Counted from the first letter of the stretch, positions 44,730 through 55,581 are shown. The stretch: 64,000 nucleotides of DNA from Owenia fusiformis (GCA_903813345.2 CAIIXF020000003.1:12230931-12294930); one strand, 5' to 3'. Translations and numbers: made by a program. Notes: generated by a model not told the origin, from the sequence alone.

Positions 44730-45162
44730 CTGAAAACCAGTATCTGTACTTTTCAAACATAAATACTCAATCTCATTTTATTACAAAGACAACAAAACAT
44801 GCATAGGCCAAATACAATATATGCCATTTAACAATGCGCCATCCAGATATCTGCTATGTTAGCTTATTTTCTACAATAAAAAAGAAAACAGTATCATTAC
44901 TCCAGTGATTCACAGACATGTCTCCTTCCGACCTTTTGTACCTTAAACTCTCCCCAGCAAAAGTATATAACCTATAAATGTTTCTTATGAAATGAAAATA
45001 CTTTTCTTGTGTAATTATTGTTATTTCGTGTATTACGCATAAAACTGCTTACCATTTTCTTCAATTCCTTATGCATGTGTTCTAGATTTTCACTTGTGAA
45101 ACCACAACTTACCACTATGATGAGTAATACAATTTGCTTATAGTGAAAGCTTCGCTTTTCCT

Positions 45163-46060
45163 TATTACAGGTACTACAATTCCCCTCATCTCGGGTACTA
45201 CAATTCCCCTCATCTCGGGTACTACAATTCCCTTCATCTCGGGTACTACAATTCCCCTCATCTCGGGTACTACAATTCCCCTCATCTCGGGTACTACAAT
45301 TCCCCTCATCTCGGGTACTACAATTCCCCTCATCTCGGGTACTACAAATTCCCCTCATCTCGGGTACTACAATTCCCCTCATCTCGGGTACTACAATTCC
45401 CCTTATCTAAGGTACTACAATTCCCTTTATCATGAGTACTACAATCTTATCATGGGTACTATACAATTCCCCTTATCTTGGGTACTACAATTCCCCTTAT
45501 CTTTGGTGCTACAATTCCCCTTATCTTTGGTACTACAATTCCCCTTATCATTTGCTTTATGATTCCCCTTATCATGGGTATTACAATTCTCGAATACTAC
45601 AGTTCCCCTTTTATCATGGGCAGTAAAAGTTACCTTTATGGGTTCTACAATTCCCTTCATATTGAGTTCTATAATTCTCCTTATCATATGTACTATAAAT
45701 CCACTTATCATGAATATACTACAATTCTCCTTATCATGTGTACTACAATTCCCCTCGTCATAGGTACTACAATTCCCCTCATCATGAAAATATAATTCCC
45801 TTTATCATGAGTCCCTTTATCATGGGTATTACAATTCCCCTTATCATGGGTATTACAATTCCCTTTATCGTGGGCACTACAAATGTTCTTACCATGGGTA
45901 CTATAATTCCCCTGTCATTTTATACTACAATTTTCCGTATCATGTTTAGTACTATTCCCCCTATCTTGGGCGCTTCAAATTTTCTTTATCATTATGTTTT
46001 ATAAATTTCACTTTTCATGAGTACTATAGTTCCATTTATCTTGGTCACTGCAATTCCCTT
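45163..46060. repeat. 24-bp minisatellite, decaying rightward
   Basis: The unit is GGGTACTACAATTCCCCTCA plus TCTC. About ten nearly perfect units lie at 45170-45410, then units become steadily more diverged (TTATCATGGGTACTACAATT and so on) to about 46060, with stray copies at 47583-47685. Because 24 is a multiple of 3, several frames stay open on both strands and encode 8-residue repeats (MRGIVVPE on minus, PLISGTTI on plus). These are not taken as genes. Confidence 0.96.
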
Positions 46061-46191
46061 AAGATTTGCCTTTTTCTACAATCTAAACAGCCTCTAATAT
46101 TTTTCTCTCACATCTCTTCATTGTCAATTTAACATTTTTTAAAATTTCAGTCTTTCACTTACACCATATTTTCAATGCAAATAATTCGTAC

Positions 46192-46355
46192 CTCTGAAAT
46201 GGGTTTCTTGAAATGTTGACTCCATTTTTAATCCCGGTTAAGTAATGAACCATTGTATTCAAGGACTTGTTTGATAAAGGGACGAAATGTTGTACCATTG
46301 TGTATACTTGGCCAAGAAATAGCTGATTGCCGTTTTTGAAACTATCAACCGGTAC
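46192..46355 (-). CDS. Candidate exon inside the large TIR element
   Basis: 164 nt between AGTTCAG and CAGAG|GTACGA, encoding VPVDSFKNGNQLFLGQVYTM, then VQHFVPLSNKSLNTMVHYLT and GIKNGVNISRNPFQ. Entry phase 0, exit phase 2, which fits the candidate at 42598-42653. The piece LSNKSLNTMVHYL loosely resembles the RPRD1 CID helix SSQQSIQTLSLWL. Suggestive only. Confidence 0.35.
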
Positions 46356-46399
46356 CTGAACTTTTTGTGCATTGCATATACATGTATTTGACTGCATTT

Positions 46400-48448
46400 C
46401 TTAAGTTTTAATGCTGAAAATACTCTGCTTAAATCTGCGCCCCGGTTCTATGAGAATGCGTCGACAAAATTAATTTATTTTTGTTTTGATTTTCAAAACG
46501 ATCAACAGTGTGACCTGAGACTAACATAACTGACTGTATCTTATTTAAATTGTCAAAAAACTTTTGATTCCGCAGTCATCGTAATCTACCAATTTTCTAG
46601 CAGCTAGACTTTGCAAATGAGGTTTTGGGATACCCATATTCACAATAATTTCAAAATATTTGTTATCCGTAAACCATTTTAGAGACTCTCCTCTGAAACA
46701 AGTGCAGAAATGATTCTAACCACCATCAGAACACGCTTTTTAAGTTCGATCCACTCATTTTCATTAAGTTTCTGTCAATGTTTGAAACAAATTTTTGATT
46801 CACATGTCACTGAATAACCGTCAACCTGAATCTCTAGCATCTGAAGATACCAAATACCTTTTTCTTGGAGACTCTGATACGACCTTGCCGTTCAGTTTTG
46901 TCAAATTTTGAAACCAAAACTGTTGTGTTTCTGCATTTTTAGACAGTTAAATATACATGTAGCAGTCCCAACTTTGAGTTTCTTTGATATCTATAGATAA
47001 ACATTTTGTCATCAACCTGTCAACATTGCCGATAGCTGTTATCATTTATATAATCTTAACAAAGTACTATTGCTATTTTCTGAAAACCATTATAGCATTT
47101 TGATATATTCAAAGTCATTTAATATCAAAGACAAAATACATATTATTACGGTTGTGTACTGAACATTTTAACAATCCAGTGCATAATTTCCACTATGCTC
47201 TGTGCAAACGGCAAGTCAATTTTTACCAATGCCATCCTTCATATAGTATCCTTAAACGTATAATATATAATTGGAAGGAGAATTACACTATCAATCTTTC
47301 ATTATTTCATTTGATTTACTGTCTCAATTCAGCCTTGTACTTAACATTCATATTTCGCTTCCTCCTTTAACTAATAGTAAATATTTCTCTCAATAAAAAT
47401 ATATGAGTACTATATTATCATGTTTTGACTGTTTCGTGTAGTATGAATATTACCACACTCACCTTTATCAAGGTACCACTCTCAGGGGTCATTTATTCTA
47501 ACTTGCCATTATATTGAGAGCAAAACTGTTACTTTTGTGCTTACTACAATACCCTCGATTATTGATACTTAATCTTTTCTAATCATGGGTACTACAATAC
47601 CCATCTATGTGACACTACGATTGCTTTCTCATAGGTAATCCCCCTTTATTATGGGTACTCCAATTCCCCCTTATCATGTACAGCTGTATATTACAATCCC
47701 ATCATTAGATCGTTCACGCTTTACCGTTTCCTATTATTGGTACTACGTTTTACATCCTTTAAGACAATTTTTACATTTTACATCAAGCATATATATTCTT
47801 CTTAAAATTACTTGATAGGTTTTTCCTTTTCAAAATCTTAACATATATACATGTTAAACTTAGTTATTTACATTTATCATTTTCTACTATTTAAAGCCAA
47901 AAACTAGCATGTTCTTCAAGACTATCCCCAACAGTTAACAAATTCCTTTTCAGGTAAATTAGTACTTATCTTTTTAGTCTTTGGTGTGCCCCTAATTGTG
48001 CAGTTTTGGTTCTTGTAATACCCACTTAGCAGATTGTCTTTCTATAATTCCGCAGCCGTAATTAAATCCCCTCTTTTTGTTGAACCATCGATGAGCTTCT
48101 TTGTCTGCTTCATTTTCCCCATCATTGTTTGTGCGGTCATCTTGCCTGAAACCTTTTTCTAAACTATGCATGCCTCATACAAATGGCCGTTTGTTCTGCA
48201 AATGCATGGTCCGCTTTCTCGTCAATTCCTTTGTCTATGTACTGTTGTTTGTGCCCATTTTTCTTCCAAATTATGTTGTTTTTTCTTTGAATTGATAGAA
48301 AGTTTTTCTGTTTAGAGTGATTATTCTTAGCTTCATTTTATTTTCCGTTTGTTGGGATTTGTTTCCGAGAATTCCTTCAGTAGGCTTGTGCCTGCATGGC
48401 CGTATTATTTTCAAGGTGACGATTCTGAGTTGGTAGTAACTAACGTCC
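46400..48448. other. Interior of large TIR element, no gene seen
   Basis: AT-rich. Contains scattered diverged 24-bp units (47583-47685). Short frames at 47152-47370 and 48101-48295 lack splice or family support. Confidence 0.4.
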
Positions 48449-48620
48449 GTTTATCTCGCCGCTTAGAGCCGAAGTGATCTTATTCACGAATACATACACC
48501 GTTCACTCAGTAATACTGCATTCACAATTACCGTTCTATTTTCATAACGTTAAACGACCAAATAGAAATCATTTTCTTGCTAATTCGTACTACGTGACTC
48601 AAACGCAATAAAATACATTT
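48449..48620 (+). repeat. 172-bp perfect direct duplicate, copy 2
   Basis: Same sequence as 43535-43706. It lies about 240 bp inside the right end of the large TIR element. Confidence 0.95.
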
Positions 48621-48770
48621 TTACGGCTTCAATCTAATATTAATACGTTTTCTCTTGATTAAGGCCCCTTGTGATATGCCTGGCATTATAAGTATACCAA
48701 GTATCATTCATTGACCAAGTAGGATAAAAAGAAAACGTTCGAAAGTGTTCATAAAAAGCAAGTACTCACC

Positions 48771-48859
48771 TCGTCTGTTTATAGGAACAGAAATACGGTC
48801 ACACTCGTAAGCTTAGAACCGGTCATACTCAATATACGCGGATACTCTAGTTACCCGTG
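48771..48859 (-). other. Possible TIR-derived 5' exon
   Basis: Reading inward from the right end on the minus strand, the TIR runs directly into CAGACGAG|GTGAGTAC, a consensus 5' splice donor (donor GT at 48769-48770). The stretch is non-coding apart from a 15-codon frame, so it could be a 5' leader exon that places element genes under a TIR promoter. Only the donor is visible. Confidence 0.3.
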
Positions 48860-48864
48860 AACCA

Positions 48865-49160
48865 TTTAAGTTTCCCTCCCAAATAAGTGGGTGTCGCGAA
48901 GTCTTACTTTATGCTGCCATAACTCTTTGCTGCCATTGAAATAAAGGTTAAAGATCGCATTGCGTGAAAACTTTGCGTGAGAGTCGAGAGGTCTGTAGGT
49001 ATGACGTATGTGAAAAATACTCCGCTCTAATCTATTTCTAGAATGCCCCAAAATAAGATATATTTCCGATCGTAGATGCTGGTATCTAGCCCTACCAATA
49101 CATATGCTGCAATCAACAAACATATCATCGAGAATATATAGCAATTAATGGTGGGATATA
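48865..49160. other. Intergenic, no supported gene
   Basis: A 92-codon minus-strand frame covers most of it, but it has no signal peptide, no family similarity and no clear splice sites. Confidence 0.35.
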
Positions 49161-49163
49161 GTC

Positions 49164-49440
49164 CATGGGCTTAGCTAGAGGGAATCCTATGGGTGCGACC
49201 GCACCCACCTTGCCCACGAAAAAAAGAAAAAAGCAATTTTGTAAAATTTGTTGAAAAAACATCAACAAACTATAGTTAGAAATGCTTAGAATGCATAATA
49301 TGCAATTGCAAATTTCAGAAATTTTTCCCCTGGTGAACCCCTCCCCCTTACCCCCCCCCCCCTATTTGGGGGATCACTTCGCTCGCAGTGATGCAAGCCC
49401 AAATATCGCGCCCCTTTGGCAAGTTCTGGCTACGCCCATG
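49164..49440. mobile_element. MITE, CATGGGC ends, TAGTC TSD
   Basis: 277 bp with TIRs CATGGGC(T/G)TAGC(T/C)AGA and flanking 5-bp duplications TAGTC (49159-49163 and 49441-49445). It contains poly-C tracts. Non-coding. Confidence 0.82.
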
Positions 49441-49445
49441 TAGTC

Positions 49446-50028
49446 GTCATGGTTATCCAGTTTACCTTGTACTTTTCACGTATGATTATAGTCGGATAAC
49501 ATAGGTAAAATGCACCTCTCTCCATTCCTGCAGATGACCTTAGAATCAGTTTTATAGGATGGGAATCCATTTGAAAATATATCCCAAGTGGGTAAAAACG
49601 GAGTTTCAAATGACAGCGGACCGGAGTGATTTAAAGAGATTACTTGTGTCAGAACATCTTTCATTTTCTTCCCATATCGGATGAATTAAAGGGTATTGTC
49701 TTTAAGTTCAAGTTTACAGTAATATACTCTTAAAATCTAGGTGAACACCCCATGTTATGTCACCTATAATGCTTAAACAATCCCACGCTTTTTGGTTGTT
49801 ATCTGGGTAGAAACTAAGCGTGGGGAAGGCTTTCACTAAAGTCCATTAAATATAAAACATTTTCAACACTTATAATAACTTATATAGTGATTGATTAGGG
49901 TAGAGAGCAGAAGGGCAAAAATGAAAATGACACATGCTAAGTAGCCATCTTTCCATCATTGGCTCATTTTAAGTGAAACTAATTTCCTCATTTCAGAGCT
50001 GGTTAGGAAAGAGTAGTTTTGTAGAATT
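49446..50028. other. Intergenic, no gene confirmed
   Basis: The minus-strand frame at 49476-49664 (FETPFLPTWDIFSNGFPSYK) looks protein-like, but a convincing acceptor is lacking. Nothing else seen. Confidence 0.3.
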
Positions 50029-50282
50029 ATGAAAACTTATATTCCCAGTGGATAAAAGTAGTTTATGTCAGAGACATATTCTCTGTTTATGTTTAAGATA
50101 TTTCAGGAACGTTTCGCGAGTAAATTCACAATAATGATTTAATCATGCACATCATAGCCTCGCATATCATTACTGACTACCCATAGTTAGCCTCGTTTCC
50201 ATTCCCACTCCTCAAAAGGAAAAGTAGGAAAACTTTTATTCCCAGTGGATAAAAGTAGTTTATGTCAGAGACATATTCTCTG
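50029..50282 (+). repeat. About 55-bp direct duplication
   Basis: TTCCCAGTGGATAAAAGTAG plus TTTATGTCAGAGACATATTC occurs at about 50040-50090 and again at about 50237-50285. Each copy includes the small palindrome GTCAGAGAC. Non-coding. Confidence 0.85.
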
Positions 50283-50285
50283 TTC

Positions 50286-51046
50286 ATTTGGAGAAAATCT
50301 AATGAGTGGTTTTCCTGAAATGACAATGACAAAAACGGGACGATCACGATAACGATAACGATCACGACCACTATCGCGATGACTATGACGACTATATCCC
50401 ACCGATGATGTGACAAAAAAAGAGTTGAAAACCTGATTTTCCACAAATAAAATGGCCGCCATTTCGAAACAAGGCGAGCTTTTAAGAGCCACTTATTTAT
50501 TGGACAATTAAACGCTTTTCATAGACAGTTTAAAATTTAAAACCATTCTTATTGTCGTGGAGGATTTCTAACTACCTACAGACTAGAAAGACAGACGAAC
50601 AGACAGATAGATAGATGGACAGACGAGTGGACGATTGACCCACCTGAGTGAGTTAAGAAAAGGCGTAATGAGGAAAGAAGCAAAATCAGCGGTAGTGGAT
50701 TAGAATTGATACCCTTTCATGCCTTTCCAATGCATTGCATTGTTTGGTTTTGCTTCTTTAAAGAGAGTTTCGCCAACATTCCTTGAGTTAAAGATAGACG
50801 TTTGGACTAGCTGAGAATGTGGTAGATTAAAATTTACAAAAACATGTTTGAATAAAATGCTAAATCAAACCTGGTATTGATAGCCTGGTATTGATTCTCT
50901 AACGAAATTCCTATGGATGGCCATGATAGCCATATGCGAGTCACTTAGATCGCATCAGCATTAAAAGCGGATATTTTCCCCAGCAATTCAGAGCCAAAGT
51001 GTACGAGCCTTTGTCACCCAGCTGGGTTAGAACTGAGGGTTAAAAT
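50286..51046. other. Intergenic, short simple repeats only
   Basis: Contains an ACGATAACGATCACGA-like short tandem tract at about 50342-50395 and a GACAGACGAACAGACAGATA tract at about 50590, again following the dispersed repeat family with GACGGACG-like tails. No gene seen. Confidence 0.5.
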
Positions 51047-51253
51047 CAGGCCCGTAGCCGAAAGGAGGTGGATTATGTAGGATTCAGAGGGTTCACGCGA
51101 ATACCCCCAGCCAAAAATTCTTTCAAAATCATGCAATTTCCACCATTCTGAATACTTTTCAAGTGGTTTTGGGCATTTTTGGGCAGTTGTCAAAAGTGAA
51201 TCCCCCTGAATTTTTTTAAAAAGTGAACATGGCAAATCCTGACTACGCGCCTG
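51047..51253. mobile_element. MITE, CAGGC(C/G)CGTAG ends
   Basis: 207 bp with TIRs CAGGCCCGTAGCC on the left and, read inward from the right, CAGGCGCGTAGTC. Flanks are AAAAT and AAAAA. Non-coding, about 390 bp upstream of the CAP gene exon 1. Confidence 0.65.
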
Positions 51254-51640
51254 AAAAACCTATCGAAATCTTTCAAGGGAAATAAACTCATATTGTCAAC
51301 AAGGTGGACTCTCATGTAGCCACGTAATGCGCACTGACACAAGCATCCTTAAGAGAATAGACGATATTGCCATCCTCAATTTAACGCTCGCAAGGAAAAT
51401 AAATGCAACTGAGGAGACTAGACCGCACTCCATGACGTACAATGCCATTAGTCGAGACGCATTGTGGGGACGTGATATTTTCGTTTAATAAGTTAACTCA
51501 AAACGGTGTTTCTCATTGGTAAACAGGAGATCGTCTTTTTTCTGGTACAATATCAAATTATTATTATTAGAAAATGTTGTATAAAAATGATTGTCACACT
51601 GGGAGCTTTGCATATTCTTGCTATTGCGAAGGGACACAAG

Positions 51641-51695
51641 ATGCTGATCGTTTGGAACGGATTGTTTCTTGGAGCTTTAAGCATTCTGGAGTCAG
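51641..51695 (+). CDS. CAP-domain secreted protein, exon 1: signal peptide
   Basis: The start at 51641 gives MLIVWNGLFLGALSILESG, a compact signal peptide, ending phase 1 at CAG|GTAATT. In-frame ATGs at 51506 and 51587 would add 45 or 18 residues before this hydrophobic core. 51641 gives the most typical secretion signal, though 51587 (MIVTLGALHILAIAKGHK) cannot be excluded. An ATTGGTAAACA element at about 51516 holds a CCAAT-type and a forkhead-type word, but it lies inside the longer frame and is weak evidence of a promoter. Confidence 0.75.
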
Positions 51696-51893
51696 GTAAT
51701 TCTATATAAATAATTCAAAGTTCAATTTCGAAATTTTGAATTTGGATGTGGATCAAAAGTCGTACCTAAAAATTTATTATCATATTATTTTATATCAAGT
51801 TTCTCTAAGATTAGTAAAAACGAACATTTTGATAAATAACAATTCATAAAAGTAATAAAAAACAAACATTGAACACAAAGTGATAACGATCTA

Positions 51894-52133
51894 TACTCCC
51901 CTCCATAAGTTTGGCAACCTTTGCTCCCCGATTAAACTACGTTTTAAAGCCTCTTTACCTTTAACCTGCGATGAAAATATTTTAATTGAGGAAAAAAAAT
52001 TGGAGAAATATTTTTTCATCAATAGTATTAGTATTTTCACCGCAGGTTAAGTAAATAAAAATTCAAAGGTAAAGAGGCTTTAACACGTAGTTTAATGGGG
52101 GAGCAAAGGTTGCCAAACTTATGGAGGGGAGTG
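51894..52133. mobile_element. TA-flanked fold-back MITE, copy 1
   Basis: 240 bp, TIRs (T/C)ACTCCCCTCCATAAGTTT with complementarity extending about 100 bp inward (GGCAACCTTTGCTCCCC, TAAAGCCTCTTTACCTTT), TA at 51892-51893 and 52134-52135. A shorter relative is at 59814-60008. In CAP gene intron 1. Confidence 0.9.
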
Positions 52134-52135
52134 TA

Positions 52136-52298
52136 CCGGTGTAAAAGGGTTAGAGGCCCTATCAAATTATGGTCCTACTATTCATTAATTTATATGGTGA
52201 CCTCTTTCCCTTATTGTCATATACACAATCAGGGCCAGTAAGGGCCGTTGAGAAATGGGACCATAATCCCCGGGAGACCATCATTTCTTTCACACCGG
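52136..52298. mobile_element. CCGG-flanked MITE, copy 2
   Basis: The 155-bp element 52140-52294, flanked by CCGG on both sides, is homologous along its length to 40409-40572. It abuts the fold-back MITE on its left (one base between the TA and the CCGG flanks). Confidence 0.85.
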
Positions 52299-55249
52299 TT
52301 TTAAACTGGTACTTGTTGATTGGACAATGCTAAAAACACTTAAAGTGTCTGTTCGATGCTCATGGGGTCAAAATACAGTTTATACACGTTCTAAATGAAG
52401 TAAATACCACTATCATATCAAACCAGGTACCGTTCTTGTAAATATTTTTTATATAATGTGAAATTTGATGTTCAAAATCGAGAACACAATGTCAAATGCC
52501 AATCATGACATCACGAACAGAACGTGTTTTGGATATGTTGTTGGAGTTCATAATCTCCGAACGTGCTTATAAAGTGTTAGTGTAATTGATTGCAACTGCA
52601 TTCAGTGAAGTGAGGAATTGATTCAGAGATGACTACTTTGGAGCCACGTTTTTCCTCCGATAAACAAAAATATAATACCTAAATTAGAGCTTCCGACCCA
52701 GCGGTGCGTTTTCACATAGCTAGTCATGCAGAATTACTTTCTGGCCAATCAGAACACAATATAGAAAATAAACACGCTCAGTGGATGGTATTACATAACT
52801 CAAGCTGTCTAAAATCGTGTAACCAAAAGGCATTGAACCATGAGGTGATTTCGGTAAGTGTTACTCCTTTCTGGCCAATCAGAACACAATATACATGTAA
52901 CATAAATAATTTGAACTTGGCACTTTAGTTGCATAACGCATTGCCGTTAAAAATACATAACCGGTTCTGTTCGTGACGTCATGTTTTTTTCCCGGGAAAT
53001 CTTATTCTGCCACTAATGAACAAACGGAATGAGTTGAGAGTCTGTTGGAATACTATTTTTACTTACCAATATCTGTTTAATCTATTGTAGTGAGAAAAAA
53101 TAAACAGAAATTACCGAATTAGCACTTTAATGATTTTATTGATGCAAAAGCGATTGAGAAAATTACTATGATTCAAAGCAACACTAAATAGGTACCCCGA
53201 ACGTAGATTCTAGTTCTAAACTGTAAACTCAACTCTTGTTTCCCTTACTAAGTTTATTATCTGAAAATTTAGAAATCTAAACACATATGGAAAGTTGAAT
53301 TTTTATACGCAGAAATGCTTGGGGTTTTCGGTTTCGGAAAAATATAACTCTTATTATCATGAAATATAAAGTAAGAACTGTTGTATCGTACCGCTGTAAG
53401 CGAAAAATGTAAAAATGTTACAGTTTTGGGGATGTCACTTTTAATTTTAGCCTTCATTGCCATAAACACAACAAACTAAACACTTGCATAATTTATGTAA
53501 CCAATATACCCGTTTTTGAATTTAATTAAATAGGCGAGTCGAGGAAACACTAACAAAGGGGAGAGTGTACCTCTAAGGCCTACAATGGACATATTTTAGT
53601 TTAGTTTACAAAAACGTAAAAATTGCTATTACAGTAAGTTACACTCGATAACCTTACAGTATATTTCGTTATTTGATATAACATACCCACGTTTGAGATC
53701 AATAGAACCCGATAACATTTTTAAAGACCAAGCCACCATGCAATGTTTCAAATAACTCAACGAATGTGTTTTTTACATCGGAAATCATTTTCATGGGATA
53801 AAATAAATATGTAGTCTATTTACTAACTCTTAATTTTTGATCCTTCAAACAAAAGTTTAAAGGAAAGGGCGATAGCGATAACTTGTTACCCGCTTATTTT
53901 TAAGAAACGAATTCCGCTTACATTTTATTAAAGTCCCAGTGAGTAGCTATAATCGTTAGTGTAAAGGCAGAATTAAAGGTATCACTTCGAGGTTGAAAAA
54001 TTGCGATCAACTTGTAAAGTTCTGTACAATCAAACTACTTGTGTGCTCTGTACCATCTCAAACATAATATATCTCCCAAACGATGTCCCGGTGAACAATA
54101 TATTGTTATCAAAAAATTGCATCTATTGCTAGATGAAAACAACATGGAATTGTCTACATTGTGCATTGATCTCAAGATTACCTAGCTTAAACGCGTATTA
54201 GCCAGAAATCATACTTCAATATGCTTATTCAATTATCGATTAATTTCTAAACTTTCTTATCGAAAAAGCCAATCCTGAAGATTTGTTGATTTTTCTTTTT
54301 AAAATTGTACTATACGCATTTTGCACGAAATACAGGCGTCTCCTGAATACCTGATTGGCTGGGTTAATAGATATAAGACCAAAAAGTAAGGTCAGATATA
54401 AAGTACTCAAGCAGGGTATTGTAGCATGATTGTGTGAAGGCTTGCTACCCTTGGCTCGTTATGATCGGACTACCTCGAGGCTGAGAGATGGATATCGTTA
54501 CTCACCCGGTTACGATGTGTTTACGTCACGGGACGCAAGAGACCTTACACATTTCACTAGACGAGAGCAGGAAATACTCTCTACTATTAATGTATATGGA
54601 AAATATTGGCTTTTTGAGAAATATCTAATACAACAGCTTGCCAACGATTATTGATTGCTCTTACAATGACAAACTGTTAACATAAAAAAGTCATTATAAA
54701 AAGTGAATAGGAAGTACTATACATTAGAATACTGGTGGATTAGCCCATCCCCGCCCCCTAAGATTGCCCCAGAAAATAAATTGGGCCCAAAGATCTTTTT
54801 CAGACTTGAAAGACCCCCCCCCCCCCTAGTTAGAATCCAGATCTGCGCCTGCAATCCTGCACTAATATTCTTCATTGTTTCTACAGCAGTCCCCGAGTTC
54901 TTAGAACTAGCAATAGATATTTCTAAAAGTTATTTCAACTTAGATTTTTACCCCATATCATTGTTTGTTATGCCTCCCACAAAATTGATTCTTCTATACT
55001 AGAAGGACATCTTTAGATTAGTCTTGCATCGCCTCCGACCCCCCCCCCCTCCCCCCCTTCGTGCTTAACGTGTGTGGCAGGTTTCTTGTATTCGATCCAG
55101 GAGGAGGGGGGGGGGTACATAGGAGCTTGATGAAAGACTTCTTAAAGAGATCGAGTCGTCCAGATTTTTATTCTGGACAATCAGTAATGTCCAAATATAA
55201 TTGCTCATAAAACATCATATATACCTAATATATATCTTGAGACCAAAAC
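52299..55249. other. CAP gene intron 1, no confirmed gene
   Basis: A 27-bp word, CTTTCTGGCCAATCAGAACA plus CAATATA, occurs at about 52739 and 52868. Frames at 54430-54654 and 54703-55002 have no splice or family support. The latter runs through C-rich tracts (54813-54828 and 55040-55060). Confidence 0.45.
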
Positions 55250-55549
55250 ATAAGCACGATATCGACAATATATTGAGGATATCAACAGGACAACCAAAAG
55301 AACAACCAACTGTCAGAATTGAACGCAATAAGTCGAAAACAGAATATGTTTTTTGGGCGATTTATCTATATTGTAACCCCTTAGAAGTAATAAATATGGC
55401 TTCTCTAAGCCAAAATAATCTGAAGGAAAAAGCCAATCAGACTGGAACAAAGAGCGGGCTTTTTAAATTTAAATTTCTATTGATGTAAGTGGAAATTCAT
55501 GGCTAGGAACAATCATCGAATTGATACTGTTAACGAATTAATTCAAGTA
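55250..55549. repeat. Dispersed repeat C, copy 2
   Basis: About 300 bp, homologous to 40711-41037; its last 60 bp (55489-55548) are identical to that copy. It ends 32 bp before the 3' splice site of CAP exon 2, so the branch-point region of that intron may be repeat-derived. The frame 55201-55488 is a by-product. Confidence 0.88.
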
Positions 55550-55581
55550 TCTTTAACTTTTAATTTTATCTTCATTTTTAG

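Larger units (their letters stand above)
41901..48859. mobile_element. Large TIR element, CACGGG ends, AACCA TSD
   Basis: 6,959 bp. The first about 63 bp (CACGGGAAACTAGAGTATCC...) are repeated inverted at 48797-48859 with about 56 matches, including an exact 38-bp block. Perfect 5-bp flanking duplications AACCA lie at 41896-41900 and 48860-48864. Contents: exon-like minus-strand segments (42233-42433, 42598-42653, 42843-42952, 44644-44729, 46192-46355), a 24-bp minisatellite (45163-46060), and a 172-bp perfect internal duplication. No transposase domain is recognised, so it is non-autonomous, decayed, or encodes an unfamiliar enzyme in short exons. CAC ends and a 5-bp duplication fit Transib/RAG-like elements. 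Confidence 0.85.

Noticed and set aside
44972-45795. Long repetitive frames on both strands (8-residue repeats)
   Set aside because: They are the translation of a 24-bp minisatellite whose length is a multiple of three; there is no start or splice context or conservation.
41901-48859. The idea that this is a complete RAG1/RAG2-like (ProtoRAG) element
   Set aside because: End structure and duplication length fit, but no RAG1-like catalytic core or RAG2-like kelch repeats could be read in any frame, so only the looser assignment is kept.
49476-49664. Protein-like minus-strand frame (FETPFLPTWDIFSNGFPSYK)
   Set aside because: No good acceptor upstream, and the only possible donor (GTGCAT) is weak. 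It lies outside the large TIR element and could not be joined to the candidate exons inside it.
54430-54654. 74-codon frame with upstream CCAAT- and TATA-like words (about 54354-54400), considered as an alternative first exon of the CAP gene
   Set aside because: No signal peptide, no donor in phase with exon 2, and no similarity; AT-rich DNA gives TATA-like words easily.
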